Positions 56,499 through 64,000 of a stretch of 64,000 nucleotides of DNA are shown here, one piece after another. The DNA is from JAAXIE01 sp965263155 (GTDB taxonomy: Bacteria > Chloroflexota > Dehalococcoidia > Lucifugimonadales > JAAXIE01): NCBI GenBank assembly GCA_965263155.1, contig OZ253586.1:2170001-2234000 (forward strand), in the 5' to 3' direction. Both the position numbers and the translations under genes were made by a program. The notes beneath the pieces were generated by a model. That model saw only the letters and a list, made by a program, of their open reading frames with translations. It ran no database searches and was not told the origin of the DNA. Positions within the stretch are counted from its first letter, which is position 1. Each line of letters starts with the position of its first letter.

Positions 56499-56975
56499 CT
56501 ACGCCAGCAGCCGCCACGAAACAACAGAGATGACCAGCAAGACGGCGGCAAGCAGGCCCAGCAGGAGGAAGACCCACGATTTTGTACTCTCGTGCGCCTC
56601 CCGCTCCTTCCGATGCGCCTCCCGCTCCTTCCCATACGTCTGCTGCAACTTCTCGTAACGTTGTCCAATGGCGGAGGCGGACTCCCTGGCCTCATCCCGT
56701 TCCCGCTCCAGCTCGGAAGCCCTCAGTTCCACCTCGGACGCCTTCCGCTCCAACTCCCGCACGGTCGGCTCAAGCTCGTTGTCCTTGGGGATAGCCCGGC
56801 GCAGCACTTCCTCGTCGTTCGGATACTCCGGACCGTGCATCCGCACGTAGACCCGGCGGCCTTCCCTAACAACCTCGGTCTCTCCCTTCCGGATCTTCCG
56901 GTCCAGGGTAGAGAGGGATATTTCCAACTCCTCTGACGCCGCGGCTTTCGTCACCCAGCGGACACGCTCATCCAT
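56499..56975 (-). CDS. Excisionase-like HTH protein with coiled coil and C-terminal membrane anchor
   Basis: A 158-residue protein from the ATG at 56975 behind GGGAGGGAAGAGCG. Residues 1-50 form an excisionase/MerR-like winged helix (AAASEELEISLSTLDRKIRK, then GETEVVREGRRVYVRM). Residues 65-130 are a charged coiled coil (ELERKASEVELRASELERER). The last 25 residues are one membrane helix (WVFLLLGLLAAVLLVISVVS). This predicts a tail-anchored, membrane-tethered DNA-binding protein. The function is unknown; it is probably a regulator or DNA-membrane tether of the element. It appears intact. Confidence 0.8.
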   Translation of the reverse strand: MDERVRWVTKAAASEELEISLSTLDRKIRKGETEVVREGRRVYVRMHGPEYPNDEEVLRRAIPKDNELEPTVRELERKASEVELRASELERERDEARESASAIGQRYEKLQQTYGKEREAHRKEREAHESTKSWVFLLLGLLAAVLLVISVVSWRLLA

Positions 56976-57080
56976 CGCTCTTCCCTCCCTATCGCCTGAC
57001 AACGTCAGCGGTTGTATGGGGGGTACAAAAATGGCGCCCGGAACCACCCTCGATTCTGTCGCAGGTTCTCACATTGTCCC

Positions 57081-57102
57081 TGACACGTCAGGTGACACGT
57101 CA
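57081..57102. promoter_or_regulatory. Tandem TGACACGTCA operator-like repeats
   Basis: TGACACGTCA occurs at 57081-57090 and 57093-57102, a 12-bp period, 106 nt upstream of the membrane-tethered HTH gene (minus strand). On that strand TTGACG overlaps the repeats and a GACAAT lies 19 nt on, a weak promoter match. Confidence 0.5.
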
Positions 57103-58232
57103 ACCCCGTTTGATCGTGGCGTCCGGGGCGCAGGTCATGCTCATCTATTGGATAGCGAAAGCCCTTTTCCTGATAGTGGTAGGGGCCAAGGTGCCTCCGG
57201 TCAAGCCCAAGGTACATTGGGCAGATCTCCCTCAGCGTCTCAAGAGGAGCGAACCGACCGAGCACCCTCAACCCCCGTCGGTGCCGCCCAGGGTTGACCC
57301 CAGCCCCTTTTGGCAAATCGCAGAATATGGAACTGATAAGGACCAACCAGCGGACCAGCGGAGTGCAGGTCTTGCGGTATCTTCCCGGCGACAAGGTCGG
57401 ATGCCAGAAGGCCGTCAGGAGGCCTCCAAGCCCTTCGCCCATCTCGACGTCATCCGACGCGGAAAACAGGCGCTCAGGTGCCTTCATGGACGACTGGGGG
57501 CCAGATCATGAGAGTCACGGGGCCGGGTTGGGGAAGGTCTGCACGGGGGACACCTTGATGAACGTCGGGAGATGGTGCCCCACCATCCCGGTCCCGCCGT
57601 AGCACCCTAGAGGTACACTGAACGGCAGGCAGCGGTGTCATCGCGTCAAAACCGACTCCTGTGGACTCGGTGCGGGTCTAGGCAAGAGCCCGGAGGGGGC
57701 GCTGGCGAGATGGCCTACAGGCGGTTAGGGCCGAGCGTCCAATGAGCTTCAGACTGCAATCCACGGGGGCCTTCGCTACCCTCGCCTGCAGGAGGATGGG
57801 AGAGCGGGGCAACTAGTCTATTGGCGGTCCCTCATAGCGACTTGCACTGTGCCAGTGAACCGCGCATATAGCCAAACGGGTTTGACTTTCCACAGCCCTA
57901 GCTGAGGCAGTGTAATTAGAACAGTGGAAGCCGACGATGTTCTAATTACCTGTCTTACGTATAACAATGCCGCCCGTGTGAGCCCCAAAAAATATTTTGT
58001 GCTGCAATTTGCCGGAGTCGAGGAACTTGGACCTTGCACCCTTGACAAGTGCGGCCAGAGTATCTTCATCCTCGTCACGACCGCAGCGATTCCAATCGCT
58101 ACCAGCGCAGCCACGCCGGTTGGCCCGTCCTGCCAATCGCGGTCGTCTGGCAGTTGGTTTCAGAAGCCAGCCCTGTATCCACGGACCGTGCCCTCTCAGA
58201 AGTGGTGGTCTTTCGCAGGCGATGTAACGGCC
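57103..58232. other. 1.1-kb stretch without a supported gene
   Basis: Open frames on both strands overlap one another and have no family-like sequence. A short hydrophobic minus-strand stretch (VAALVAIGIAAVVTR, near 58100) has no start codon with a binding site. TAGCACCCTAG-like words occur near 57600 and 54045. Confidence 0.45.
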
Positions 58233-58529
58233 TCAAGCCGTGGCATTCTTGCGTGGGCGTCCCCCGCGCCTCTTCACCGGCTCTTCCCAGAAGTAGATGT
58301 CCGCGCCGACACGCTTTATCTGCACGTTTTTGCCCGTCGCCTTTATGGCTGCTCCCAGACGTCGACGCACGGTGGCCATCGTGTCTCCAGGCGACAACGT
58401 GATCCGGCCAGCTTGGTCCGGGCCAAGGAGTTGGACATGCTCGACATACTCCTGGATGATCTGCGACCGCTTTCCGGTATCGGACCGTGCCGTGGCCTGT
58501 TGGCGGGAGACAAGTTCGAATTCTGGCAT
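58233..58529 (-). CDS. Small protein with AT-hook-like tail
   Basis: A 98-residue protein from the ATG at 58529, 8 nt after GGGGAG. The middle (RITLSPGDTMATVRRRLGAA, then IKATGKNVQIKRVGADIYFW) looks like a compact alpha/beta domain. The C-terminus (KRRGGRPRKNATA) has a GRP core flanked by basic residues, as in AT-hooks, which suggests DNA binding. No named family is recognised. It lies within the decayed element and seems intact. Confidence 0.65.
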   Translation of the reverse strand: MPEFELVSRQQATARSDTGKRSQIIQEYVEHVQLLGPDQAGRITLSPGDTMATVRRRLGAAIKATGKNVQIKRVGADIYFWEEPVKRRGGRPRKNATA

Positions 58530-59758
58530 TGTCTGGCTCCCCTTCTTCCAGCTTTACGAGCATTATACTCACCCCGCCCGCCATGGCCGGAAAAAATGGC
58601 GTGGGAGTTGGGGACGGTGCCACCATGGTCCCCTCTGCAAGCAAGCCCACAGACCGTGCTACGCGTGTGGTGGGCAGGCCGGTAATTGCACTCTCCAAAT
58701 AGTCCGAACGTCCAACCGCGGAAGAACACCAAAGTTGCAAACTGCGGTACTATCAACCGCCCTCTACTGCCAGCGTCATTACTCGGAATCTCGAACGGGA
58801 ACTCATGAGCCTCGCGTACTCCCCCGTCAACCAGCGGCATCCAGCCCTTGCTCGACCAGAGCTCCGGGCATGGTGGTGGTCTTCTTCGACAAGGGCCCAT
58901 GGTTGCGGGGGTGCACAGGGGCCTGGGAACTCGTGATGCATCGTGACTGGTCATCAGTCCAAGGCGAGAGTGGCCCGTTAGAGTCATGGCGAGAAGCCAC
59001 GCCAGTTCCTCCATCTCGGACTAGGCCCAGAACCGGGTCCACGCTTTCTCCGCCACGTCCAAGGAACGGTTCACCAGCATAAAGAGAGGGGCCGAGACGG
59101 AAATGCACGCGGCCAACTCAGGCGGCCAAGGGTGAACAGAATCCGTTGCAGCAAATCTATGGCCATGGCTGCCTCCTAGGCCCATCGGGAGTTAGTGGGG
59201 ATCACTCGTCGCATATCTCGCTCTCAGGTTGCATAGCCATGCGCATCCCGGTTACCCAATAGCCACAAAAACTTGCGGTATTCTTGGTCAGTACCGCTAC
59301 AGTCCGTCAAGGACGTTGGGGATTCGACGCGTAGCAGGTCGCTACGGACAGAGAGCTAGTGGCACAGGTTGTGTGGCTCGCATCTCGAATTTGAGGCTTC
59401 TGTAGCTCATTCCCTAGCGCTCGGAGCCATCTCGCTCGGGGCTGGCTGACCCGGATGCACTTGCGTTGTGCATGGAAGGGAATCACCGGCCTCGGGCCTT
59501 CCAAGACGCAACGTGTGGGACCGCGTAGTTCGGTCTTTGTGGGTCGTGGATCAGGAATCGGCATCAGTCCAGGACAATAGCCCGCTTCCCACCAGCTACG
59601 GTACCTTTCGTCGGCCCGGCTCAAGGCCTATGCAGGCTCTTGGGGGTCGAATCTCCTCAAGTGGGCCAAGGCTTATTGAGACAGTACCACGTTCGAGTGG
59701 GTCGTGGCCCTGTGAGAGGCCATGCATCAGACAAGCAATAGGTTCGAACGCCAATTCG
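58530..59758. other. Decayed accessory DNA
   Basis: No intact gene. It includes eroded copy B of the unknown sequence (59243-59720). Confidence 0.5.
59243..59720 (+). repeat. Eroded copy B of an unrecognised sequence
   Basis: ATCCCGGTTACCCAATAGCC, then ATTCTTGGTCAGTACCGCTAC match copy A closely. The end reads DSTTFEWVVAL-stop in one frame, like DSSVFELEVAL-stop of copy A. A middle part about 160 bp longer separates the two matching blocks. Confidence 0.55.
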
Positions 59759-60234
59759 CTATGGTTGTCGGATGATCTTGTAGTAGCCCCTCCCCACTGG
59801 GCCATCTGCCGGGCTCTTGCTCGGCGACTCGAATGAGCCGATTGGTTCCGACCTGCCCCGCTCGATCAGGACCACACCGCGGGCTATGGCGGGAAGTGGG
59901 GTCACGTACTCCATTTTCTCCAGGCACCCGAGGTTGTAATTTGCGACCGAAAGGCTGCTGAGGCTGCATCCCTGGTGATCTCCCTAAGGGTGTGTGGGTA
60001 CGAGTTGTGAGTGGTGAATTCCCGAAGGAATGCCAGTATCTGAGCTTGGCGATTACTAAGCGGTCGTCCAGCCATAGAGGAGGACTTGGTCAATCCATGG
60101 GCTAGGGCGATCTGTCCCACCCGCGTTCCGCTCAGGCCCAGACGTCTGTCGATTTCCGCTAGGGACAGGCTCTGTTCCATGAGATCGGCTATCACCTTCA
60201 CCCGGTCATGAGCTTTCGGGCTGGGTCTTAACAT
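59759..60234 (-). pseudogene. LexA-like winged-helix gene with a frameshift
   Basis: The first frame (start MLRPSPKAHDRVKVIADLME at 60234) has a helical part (SLAEIDRRLGLSGTRVGQIA), then a LexA-type domain: RPLSNRQAQILAFLREFTTH, then NSYPHTLREITRDAASAAFR. It stops early. One base over, the other frame continues as NYNLGCLEKMEYVTPLPAIA, then RGVVLIERGRS, which completes the LexA winged helix (LxxLExxGY...RGIxL). That frame ends at 59761-59759. There is no LexA peptidase domain. The break lies near 59939. Confidence 0.75.
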
Positions 60235-60339
60235 CGTCTTCTCCTTCTCGCATCGATCCAATGAGGGAGATGCGCTCTTTCCTCTGTTACACTTGCCCTC
60301 CGCAGCACGGCCCTGGGCAGTCGGGTGCCAGCATGCGAG

Positions 60340-60492
60340 CTCCCGAATCAAGGAGCATCGGGACCGTCAGGAGAAGCTGCAATTGGCTGCCGAAGAGGCC
60401 CGGGCAGTACTCGTTGAGTGCCATGCGGTGCTGGGCAGCGTGGATACAATTGCTGCGTTCGCCAAGGACATGAGCGAGTTTCGCCAAAGTCT
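60340..60492 (+). pseudogene. Serine recombinase C-terminal remnant
   Basis: The frame reads SRIKEHRDRQEKLQLAAEEA, then RAVLVECHAVLGSVDTIAAF, then AKDMSEFRQS. This matches the coiled-coil region near the C-terminus of large serine recombinases (L.AE..EA...L..R..VL.DVETIAAYA.DM..FL). It is cut off by a dispersed repeat at 60500 and lacks the catalytic part. Confidence 0.7.
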
Positions 60493-60499
60493 GGCGGTA

Positions 60500-60535
60500 T
60501 CCTGGATTCCAGCGTGCGCCGGAATGACGGTGGGG
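60500..60535. repeat. Dispersed palindromic repeat, single copy
   Basis: CCTGGATTCCAGCGTGCGCC, then GGAATGACGG is a variant of the 77-bp-array core. It truncates the serine recombinase remnant. Confidence 0.65.
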
Positions 60536-60548
60536 GTCGAGGTGAAGG

Positions 60549-61022
60549 TTAGTCGTCCCTGATCTGCTGGTTGAGGTAAATCTCCATGCCCACTTGGTTT
60601 ATGGTCTCAAGCTGGGTCTCGAGCCAGTCGATGTGCTCCTCTTCGGAGCGGACCATGTGCTCGAGGATGTTCCGGGTGGTGTAGTCGCCGACACTGGCGC
60701 AGTGGGTGATGGCCTCCCGGAGGGTCTCTACGGCGGCGATTTCCGAGGCGAGGTCGACGTCCAAGTCTTCCCTGACGGACTCTCCTACCATCACCTGCCC
60801 CAATCTTTGAAGGTTAGGCACTCCCTCCAAGTAGAGGATGTGCTGGATGAGCTGCTGGGCATCCTTCATCTCATCGATGCTGAGAGCGTATATTTTGCCA
60901 TGCAGGCGCTCGAAGCCCCAATTACGGCACATCTCACCTTGGACGAAGTACTGGTTGATCGCGGTCAACTCATTGGTCAAGATTGTGTTGAGGCGCTCTA
61001 CGACTCCGTCCTTGGCCTTCAT
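60549..61022 (-). CDS. bfr: Bacterioferritin
   Basis: A 157-residue iron-storage protein with ferroxidase ligands Glu18, Glu51, Glu94, Glu127 and His130 and the heme ligand Met52 in their usual places. Position 54, normally His, is Asp (IDEMKDAQQ). The flanking LYLEGVPNLQ and VRSEEEHIDWLETQL segments are standard. It forms a 24-subunit shell storing ferric iron. The 2Fe-2S ferredoxin that reduces it is encoded 215 nt upstream on the same strand. Confidence 0.93.
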   Translation of the reverse strand: MKAKDGVVERLNTILTNELTAINQYFVQGEMCRNWGFERLHGKIYALSIDEMKDAQQLIQHILYLEGVPNLQRLGQVMVGESVREDLDVDLASEIAAVETLREAITHCASVGDYTTRNILEHMVRSEEEHIDWLETQLETINQVGMEIYLNQQIRDD

Positions 61023-61236
61023 CTAGGGCTCCCTTCGAGTGAATATGCGCGAATTGAGGGATGCTATACAGGCCCATTGCCTCCACTGAAGCGGCAGGCT
61101 ATTGCCGATCAAAGCCTGTGGTGAAAGCGTACCATACTTCTGGGTCTCCACGAATGATGGTTCCAAGGATATTTGCGCTCAGCGAAAAGCTGGGATGAGG
61201 CCGGCGTTGTCAATGGGCCAACGATATCGGGCCCAA

Positions 61237-61557
61237 TCAGGCGGCGTAGTTGCGCCTGTTGGACCAAGGCCACCTGTTGGCACCCTTTGGGGGAGATACT
61301 TGGCTGGGGGGTTTGCCCGTGGTCATACCACCGTGATCATTGGTGGATTTGATTTGGGGGGTGGAATTGCCTTGGGGCTTTTTCAACTCAATGGCAATGA
61401 TTCGAGCAACCTCGTGCTTGTATATGGCACACCGACCACAGGAATCGTCCTCGCCGAGCCCAAGGCTTTCAACCAAGGTATCCAAGGGCATGAGACTTTT
61501 CCGTGCGGTTTCCACAACCTCGGAGACCGAAATGCCTTTGCACATGCAGAGGTACAT
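61237..61557 (-). CDS. bfd: Bacterioferritin-associated ferredoxin-like protein
   Basis: A 106-residue protein. The first 55 residues match Bfd: CxC at positions 4-6 (MYLCMCKGIS), then CGRCA at about 40-43 binding a 2Fe-2S cluster. It releases iron from bacterioferritin by reducing it. The C-terminal half (residues 58-106) is low-complexity and unlike Bfd; it may be a read-through tail. It is adjacent to bfr, as in many genomes. Confidence 0.82.
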   Translation of the reverse strand: MYLCMCKGISVSEVVETARKSLMPLDTLVESLGLGEDDSCGRCAIYKHEVARIIAIELKKPQGNSTPQIKSTNDHGGMTTGKPPSQVSPPKGANRWPWSNRRNYAA

Positions 61558-61806
61558 CTCTCAGAGCATCCTCTGTGGTCGTTGCCTCTAATCGGATGAC
61601 TTAGCCTACACTAGGTAAATTGATGTGTCAATGATCTTGCGTTATTATTCGCCCCATTAACTGTATGGATATGCCTGCAATGGCGCACATTGGGTATGTC
61701 GTCTCTGGCTAGGGCGGTGTACTGATTGGCAGTAGCAGGTAGCTGATCGGTGAGAGTAGGGTGAGTGTTGACTCGTATGGCTGCTGAGCCAGCACACCGG
61801 GGACAG

Positions 61807-62520
61807 CTAACCTCGGACGATAAGTAGTATTCCCGTAGCTATCAGGACGATTTGCACAATGCTGGGGAAGCTCCCACAGATACGTGGCGTAGCATCAGGC
61901 TCCCTATGTAAGCCCCTAGGAAAGCGATCAGCTCGATGGCGACACCGATGGCGAGGGTGCGTAAGGTCAAGAGACCCGTAACCAGCCAGGCGGGGTAAAT
62001 GCACAATTATTACGCTCAAAGATGACGTACCGATCAAAGCGGCAGTCATCAAACCATACCCCAAATAGAAGGATGCCAGCGGCGGACCCACAGCCCCTAC
62101 CATTCCGGCAAGGAAGCCTGAGACCGAGCCCCCCGGGGTGAACCAGCGCAGCCTCATGCCCCGGCGCTGCGCCCCGCGGCGTGTGTCGGAACACCACCAC
62201 CATCTGCAATATGATGCCGCCCAGCAACCGGGACAGAATATCGCAGGGGGTAGCGATGAGTAGGAAACTGCCTGCGACCACATCTGGGATCGCCCACAAA
62301 GCAGAACCAGTGCACCACGGGCCATGATATGTCCTGCCAGGTGAAGTACGTCCTGCCTAGGGCGGCCAATATCTGGGTGAGGACCAAGGCGCTGATGGCA
62401 TCGCGGGCCTCGACTGCCCAGATGAGGGCTGGCAGTGTGATGATGCCGCCGGCCGATGCCGGCTACTCCCGCCACGGTGAACCGTACCAGAGCCGCCCCA
62501 GCGAAGGTGAGGAGGATTAG
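61807..62520 (-). pseudogene. TauE/SafE sulfite exporter family pseudogene
   Basis: Three frames together give a coherent TauE/SafE membrane protein: GVAGIGGGIITLPALIWAVE, then RDAISALVLTQILAALGRTY; next (shifted) LWAIPDVVAGSFLLIATPCD, then ILSRLLGGIILQMVVVF; next (shifted) SGFLAGMVGAVGPPLASFYL, then GYGLMTAALIGTSSLSVIIV; then a further shift to LAIGVAIELIAFLGAYIGSL; and the end IVLIATGILLIVRG. At least three frameshifts make it non-functional. Confidence 0.8.
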
Positions 62521-62757
62521 GGGTTGGAAGGGTCGGCCGGAGCCACGACGACGCCCGTCTGCTGGAGACGCTTGCAGGCCCTAGTAGATGACCGCGGCTG
62601 GACAGGAGCTGCCGAGGCCCCGGGGGTGAACTACCGCACCGTGGCAGCCAACATGGAGGCCGACCGGCTGTCGTGACGGATGCGGACGGCGGTGCAGCAG
62701 GGGCCGCCGCTGGTCGAGGCCAGACACTGGGGATCGCGAGCCCGGGTCAGGTGTGAC
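62521..62757. other. 237-bp stretch with an HTH fragment
   Basis: It holds a broken helix-turn-helix fragment and nothing else recognisable. Confidence 0.5.
62569..62718 (+). pseudogene. HTH fragment with an in-frame TGA
   Basis: RLQALVDDRGWTGAAEAPGV, then NYRTVAANMEADRLS-TGA-RMRTAVQ. This resembles small Chloroflexota HTH proteins (LVEDRGWTEAAELLGVNYRTLAATMESGRLSRRMREAL). TGA at 62674-62676 stands where Arg (CGA) is expected, so it is a nonsense mutation and not a Sec codon. Confidence 0.55.
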
Positions 62758-63264
62758 TCAGATGGGGAACCCGCCTTCAGGGTCCGGCATGTGCATGTCC
62801 TCGAGGAGTTCGCGGAAGGCTTTAGGTATCAGGGGTATTTCAGCCGCGCGACTCACGTTTGGGGTTGGAGTGGGGTCGTCGGCTGGGGAGAACTTGCCGT
62901 CCATGAAGATGGGCAGTCCCAAGTGCATTGCCAGCGCCAGTCCAGCAGCCGCGTCCACATGTACCTCCTTCAACCCCTCCGGCGTCGTCAAGCGCAACAC
63001 CCCCTGCACTTCTTCGGGCTGGTCGAAGTTTTTGATTACTACATGAACAAGGTCGGCGCCCAAAGTCTGTGCGATGCGCATCGCCATATGGTGCTGCTGG
63101 CAATGGTCAGTAGCCAGCCCACGCATTTCCACGGCCAGCATCCGTGCTTGCTCCAAGGGCAGGTGCACCACATAAGCTGAGCGCCCATCCTTGAGGCGCA
63201 GCAACAGCTCGCCTCCACAACCGGACTCAGTCCTGCGTACCAAGAATGGAAACACGGGTGTCAT
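62758..63264 (-). CDS. BFN (bifunctional nuclease) domain protein
   Basis: A 168-residue protein. The BFN/DUF151 domain spans residues 20-120: YVVHLPLEQARMLAVEMRGL, LVHVVIKNF, and GVLRLTTPEGLKEVHVDAAA, then GLALAMHLGLPIFM. The family has members with DNase and RNase activity and a role in stress or fungal defence in plants; the bacterial role is little known. The ATG at 63264 is the natural start (MTPVFPFLVRR). Confidence 0.85.
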   Translation of the reverse strand: MTPVFPFLVRRTESGCGGELLLRLKDGRSAYVVHLPLEQARMLAVEMRGLATDHCQQHHMAMRIAQTLGADLVHVVIKNFDQPEEVQGVLRLTTPEGLKEVHVDAAAGLALAMHLGLPIFMDGKFSPADDPTPTPNVSRAAEIPLIPKAFRELLEDMHMPDPEGGFPI

Positions 63265-63584
63265 ATATCCCTCCCACTTGATAGGTTGGCCTCGTGATCA
63301 GCCCTTAGTGTGTCTTGATAAGGCTCGCTGGATCGCTACTTGGCTTTTCCTCGGCAACGCACCGGTCGCCGCAGCCTTGGTCGACTCATGGGTCCGTCAT
63401 TCCCCGCCCAAGTCAAGCCTTTATCGGTTGTCTCCAGAATTCATACAGACTTGTACCGCTCTTGAGTGACAAGTGGAGCCTCTCTCAGTGAGTTAGTGTA
63501 TACTAATAGTGATGAGAAGTATCTACGATATTGGTAATATCGTCAATAGTAGAAGCAAACATCCGCAACAGGAGGTGGGCCGAG
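63265..63584. other. 320-bp intergenic stretch
   Basis: AT-rich toward its end (63490-63545). TATACTAATAG near 63499 may be a -10 box for the epimerase gene. No gene is supported. Confidence 0.4.
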
Positions 63585-64000
63585 TTGAATGTTTTGGTTA
63601 CGGGATGCGGGGGGTTCATCGGGTCTCATGTGGCGCGCCTCCTCCTTGAGGCTGGCCACGGGGTGTACGGAGTCGACCACCCTGTCGAGTCCTCCAGCGC
63701 ATGCCTGCAACAATGGAGACTTGACACCCTGAAAGCGTGGCCCCGGTTTGCCTTCCAGTGGCTTGATATCTCAGACTTTGATTCTTTGAAAAGCATGCTC
63801 AGAGAGAAGTCGGCTGGTGGCTGCATATCCGCGATTATCAACCTCGCTGCGCGAGCGGGTGTCAGGCCTAGTGTCGAGGACCCACGGCCCTACTACGAGA
63901 CCAATACCTTGGGTACTCTCAACCTCCTGGAAATGTGTCGCGAGTTCGGCATCGGCAAGTTCATTCTTGCATCGACATCCAGCGTGTACGGCGCCGGATT
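63585..64000 (+). CDS. NAD-dependent epimerase/dehydratase (3' end outside window)
   Basis: The frame opens at TTG 63585, 7 nt after AGGAGG, and runs off the right edge. It encodes MNVLVTGCGGFIGSHVARLL, the Rossmann nucleotide loop (GxxGFIG), then GVYGVD, NLAARAGVRPSVEDP and the ASTSSVYG strand before the catalytic YxxxK. This is a UDP-sugar epimerase or dTDP-glucose dehydratase relative, probably for surface polysaccharide. 138 codons are visible. Confidence 0.9.
   Translation, partial: MNVLVTGCGGFIGSHVARLLLEAGHGVYGVDHPVESSSACLQQWRLDTLKAWPRFAFQWLDISDFDSLKSMLREKSAGGCISAIINLAARAGVRPSVEDPRPYYETNTLGTLNLLEMCREFGIGKFILASTSSVYGAG

Noticed and set aside
57074..57511. Plus-strand ORF with a hydrophobic stretch
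   Set aside because: It starts inside the operator-like repeats, has no ribosome binding site, and its second half is compositionally random.
62674..62676. In-frame TGA as a selenocysteine codon
   Set aside because: Family pattern expects Arg (CGA) here, the fragment is broken on both sides, and no SECIS-like hairpin was seen.

Overview
The window is a moderately GC-rich bacterial chromosome segment. Gene content points to Chloroflexota, probably a Dehalococcoidia/SAR202-like lineage. The reasons are a NurA-HerA operon, a lone 23S rRNA gene with no linked 16S or 5S, selenocysteine machinery (selA and selB), and many small-molecule catabolism genes (luciferase-like monooxygenase, acyl-CoA dehydrogenase, HMG-CoA-lyase-like, enoyl-CoA hydratase, formamidase). 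The assignment is an inference from gene content; the 23S exons at 35957-39297 would settle it.

Layout. 1-8.6 kb: 3' part of hemW, then selB-nurA-unknown-herA in one compact operon, then a leucine dehydrogenase-type gene. 8.6-18.9 kb: housekeeping genes (CDGSH protein, zincin, nfo, alcohol dehydrogenase, secF-secD-cca on the minus strand, def, a BioD/DRTGG protein, speD-speE). 18.9-30.5 kb: catabolic genes mixed with repeats. This part has a HEPN-like/HicB fusion ORF, a decayed second copy of the formamidase 3' end, a GIY-YIG gene, a 77-bp tandem array, and selA. 30.6-35.7 kb: acyl-CoA dehydrogenase, lyase, MOSC, and a cysteine-dioxygenase-type gene behind a possible attenuator leader. 35.7-39.5 kb: a 23S rRNA interrupted by a 364-nt group I intron, then an initiator tRNA.

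39.5-52.4 kb: secreted lipoproteins (a frameshifted collagen-like protein, a six-Excalibur protein, an HNH nuclease), an ABC-2 exporter, a cupin, a pterin dehydratase, a flavin monooxygenase, and a TPP-enzyme operon like sulfopyruvate decarboxylase. 52.4-60.5 kb: a decayed integrated element. It starts at a degenerate tRNA-Gly beside a tyrosine recombinase and holds an XRE regulator, a membrane-tethered HTH protein, a small protein with an AT-hook-like tail, a frameshifted LexA-like gene, a serine recombinase remnant, ankyrin debris and three eroded copies of an unrecognised sequence. 60.5-64 kb: bacterioferritin and its ferredoxin, a frameshifted TauE/SafE pseudogene, an HTH fragment, a BFN-domain protein and the 5' part of a sugar-nucleotide epimerase.

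Functional links. SelA and SelB imply UGA-to-Sec decoding, but selC, selD and any convincing selenoprotein are not visible here. NurA/HerA is a DNA end-resection pair. SpeD/SpeE make spermidine. SecD/SecF drive export. Bfr/Bfd store and release iron. A hairpin-forming dispersed repeat (core like CCCGCCTGCGCGGGAATGACGG) recurs through the window and forms part of the tandem array.
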